From positions 110,774-174,773 of the forward strand of contig NZ_FNDW01000007.1 in NCBI RefSeq assembly GCF_900099685.1: a stretch of 64,000 nt of DNA, given 5' to 3'. Made by a program: the position numbers and the translations under genes. Shown one piece after another: positions 63,164 through 64,000 of the stretch (its first letter is position 1; each line of letters starts with the position of its first letter). The notes beneath the pieces were generated by a model. That model made no database searches. It worked only from the letters and a program-made list of their open reading frames with translations, and had not been told where the DNA came from. The DNA comes from Chryseobacterium taeanense. Lineage in GTDB: Bacteria > Bacteroidota > Bacteroidia > Flavobacteriales > Weeksellaceae.

Positions 63164-63816
63164 AAAAGATATATTATTTCCCTGGATTGATGAGTGCTTT
63201 GATTATACCTGTTTTATTTTGGTATTATATTAATCCATATGTTGATAAGACGAAGTATACTGTCATTGATATCGGAATTCCTGCCAAATTAAAGAAAGAT
63301 AAAAGCAATGATATGTACAGTTTTGAATCCGTACGAAACTGGGATTACAAGAAAATAAAGGTTGATCCTTCAAAAGCAAAAGAATATTCAAAATTTTATG
63401 TTTCGGAAATTAAGTCTCTCCAAAAACGTAATGAAAAAGAAACCGGAATAGAATTTATTTTAGATAAAAATAACAGTTATGGTGATTTTGTCTCTCTATT
63501 AAATGATATGGCCGTTGCAAAACATGAAACTTACGCATTGGATTTGGAAAAAACCGGAAATGTATTTGCCACTGTGAATTATAAAAGTCCAAAAACTGAA
63601 GAAGAAGAAATAGATTGCCTTTTATGTCATGACACGATTTATACTTATGTTGAGGTAAAGCCCGATTTTAAACAATATTATATGAGTATTTTTCAAAATC
63701 TCTCAAAACTTCCAAATGGAGCTTATTATATCTTTTTCGGATTTCTTCTATTTCTAAATATTTCAATGTTTAGTATTAAAGAAAGGTTTCAAATGCAGAG
63801 ATTTCGTTTAATATAA
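63160..63816 (+). CDS. Bitopic membrane protein, second of a tandem paralogous pair, 3' end at an IS
   Basis: 218 aa, clearly a paralogue of the preceding gene: same two end helices (YYFPGLMSALIIPVLFWYY and YYIFFGFLLFLNISMFSIK), same RNWDYKK and YVSEIKSLQKRNEKETGIEF. It also has a CxxCH sequence, CLLCH, that its partner lacks. The stop codon TAA (63814-63816) shares its last base with the left end of an insertion sequence, so the last residues (MQRFRLI) may have been changed by the insertion, though length is close to its partner. Function unknown. Confidence 0.7.
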   Translation: MKKIYYFPGLMSALIIPVLFWYYINPYVDKTKYTVIDIGIPAKLKKDKSNDMYSFESVRNWDYKKIKVDPSKAKEYSKFYVSEIKSLQKRNEKETGIEFILDKNNSYGDFVSLLNDMAVAKHETYALDLEKTGNVFATVNYKSPKTEEEEIDCLLCHDTIYTYVEVKPDFKQYYMSIFQNLSKLPNGAYYIFFGFLLFLNISMFSIKERFQMQRFRLI

Positions 63817-64000
63817 CCTGAGTTCGGGATAATAATTGAGATAAACTTTGTAAAAAATAGCAATAATTCGTATATTTAAGTTTCTGACATTCAAATATTT
63901 AAACAATTTATTGCTATGAATTTAAAAGACCAAATTACAAATATTTTTGTACAAATTGATGATTTCTGTAAAGAGTTTGATGTTCAAATTAAAAAATTAA
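63816..64000 (+). mobile_element. IS982-type insertion sequence, left part only
   Basis: The left inverted repeat ACCTGAGTTCGGGATAA starts at 63816, in the form usual for this family. It is followed by about 80 nt of AT-rich leader and a transposase start at 63915. The element runs off the window. Confidence 0.7.
63915..64000 (+). CDS. IS982-type transposase, first 28 codons
   Basis: The frame from the ATG at 63915 reads MNLKDQITNIFVQIDDFCKE then FDVQIKKL and is cut by the window edge. The VDDFCxxF-like start is the N-terminal signature of IS982 transposases. The catalytic DDE part is outside. Confidence 0.72.

Noticed and set aside
63610..63640. CLLCH as a c-type haem site
   Set aside because: Only one CxxCH in a protein otherwise unlike a cytochrome, and the paralogue lacks it; noted but not claimed.
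1..64000. rRNA operons, phage or conjugative modules
   Set aside because: No rRNA-like sequence, phage structural gene, integrase or relaxase was recognised on either strand.

Overview
The window looks like chromosome from a Chryseobacterium-like member of the Flavobacteriia (Bacteroidota). Four things point there: AT-rich DNA; secreted proteins ending in type IX secretion (T9SS) sorting domains of both type A and type B; promoters of the Bacteroidota form TTTG/TTG, about 20 nt, TAnnTTTG; and lineage-typical gene sets (DUF6261, CcoG, GH89, and the ftsX-DUF3098-uppP-truB order). Coding density is high. I see no rRNA, tRNA, CRISPR array or prophage. The only clear insertion sequence is an IS982-type element cut off by the right edge.

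Layout. 1-8.7 kb: 5' part of a gapN-type dehydrogenase, a cysteine-motif/TonB-plug-like membrane protein, a broken small secreted-protein gene, an atypical SDR, DUF6261, a lone HNH nuclease, a small beta-barrel protein, an orphan gene boxed in by an inverted pair of palindromic repeats, and hutU. 8.7-23.2 kb: a 1399-aa T9SS type B surface protein, an acidic protein, a 2-hydroxyacid dehydrogenase, pcm, a Gfo/Idh/MocA oxidoreductase, an exported alpha/beta hydrolase, an EamA transporter, an M36 metalloprotease (T9SS type A) and rpsA. 23.5-34.2 kb: a two-gene GH89 / heparan-glucosaminide-acetyltransferase-like operon, a MITE-like element, a 21-bp tandem array, a DbpA-like helicase, an SMP-30 lipoprotein, ccoG, AraC and MerR regulators, and a membrane protein with four HhH repeats.

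34.2-38.4 kb is a tight leftward operon (ftsX, DUF3098, uppP, truB, a barrel protein, rluF) covering envelope and RNA modification. 38.4-51.5 kb holds rsmA, a THUMP methyltransferase, an SAM methyltransferase with a ZIP transporter, a FadL-like porin with a Gly/Trp-rich lipoprotein, proS, a DUF937-OmpA protein, mntH with a well-formed promoter and operator, and grpE-dnaJ. 51.6-64 kb holds a tail-to-tail toxin/antitoxin-like pair, DUF808, a second 21-bp array in front of a lipoprotein esterase, DedA, prfB without a frameshift site, a T9SS type A protein, an AAA ATPase with altered Walker motifs, an ABC transporter, two tandem paralogous membrane proteins, and the IS982 end starting exactly at the stop codon of the second.

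The most unusual signals are the two unlinked 21-bp-period arrays (eight and nine units, sharing an AAAGAC core) directly upstream of genes, the AAA protein with an IF2-N-like start and a K-I Walker A, the prokaryotic pairing of the two enzymes that act in sequence in lysosomal heparan sulfate breakdown, the convergent overlapping toxin/antitoxin pair, and several families of intergenic palindromes. Functions are assigned by reading motifs only; no database search was run.
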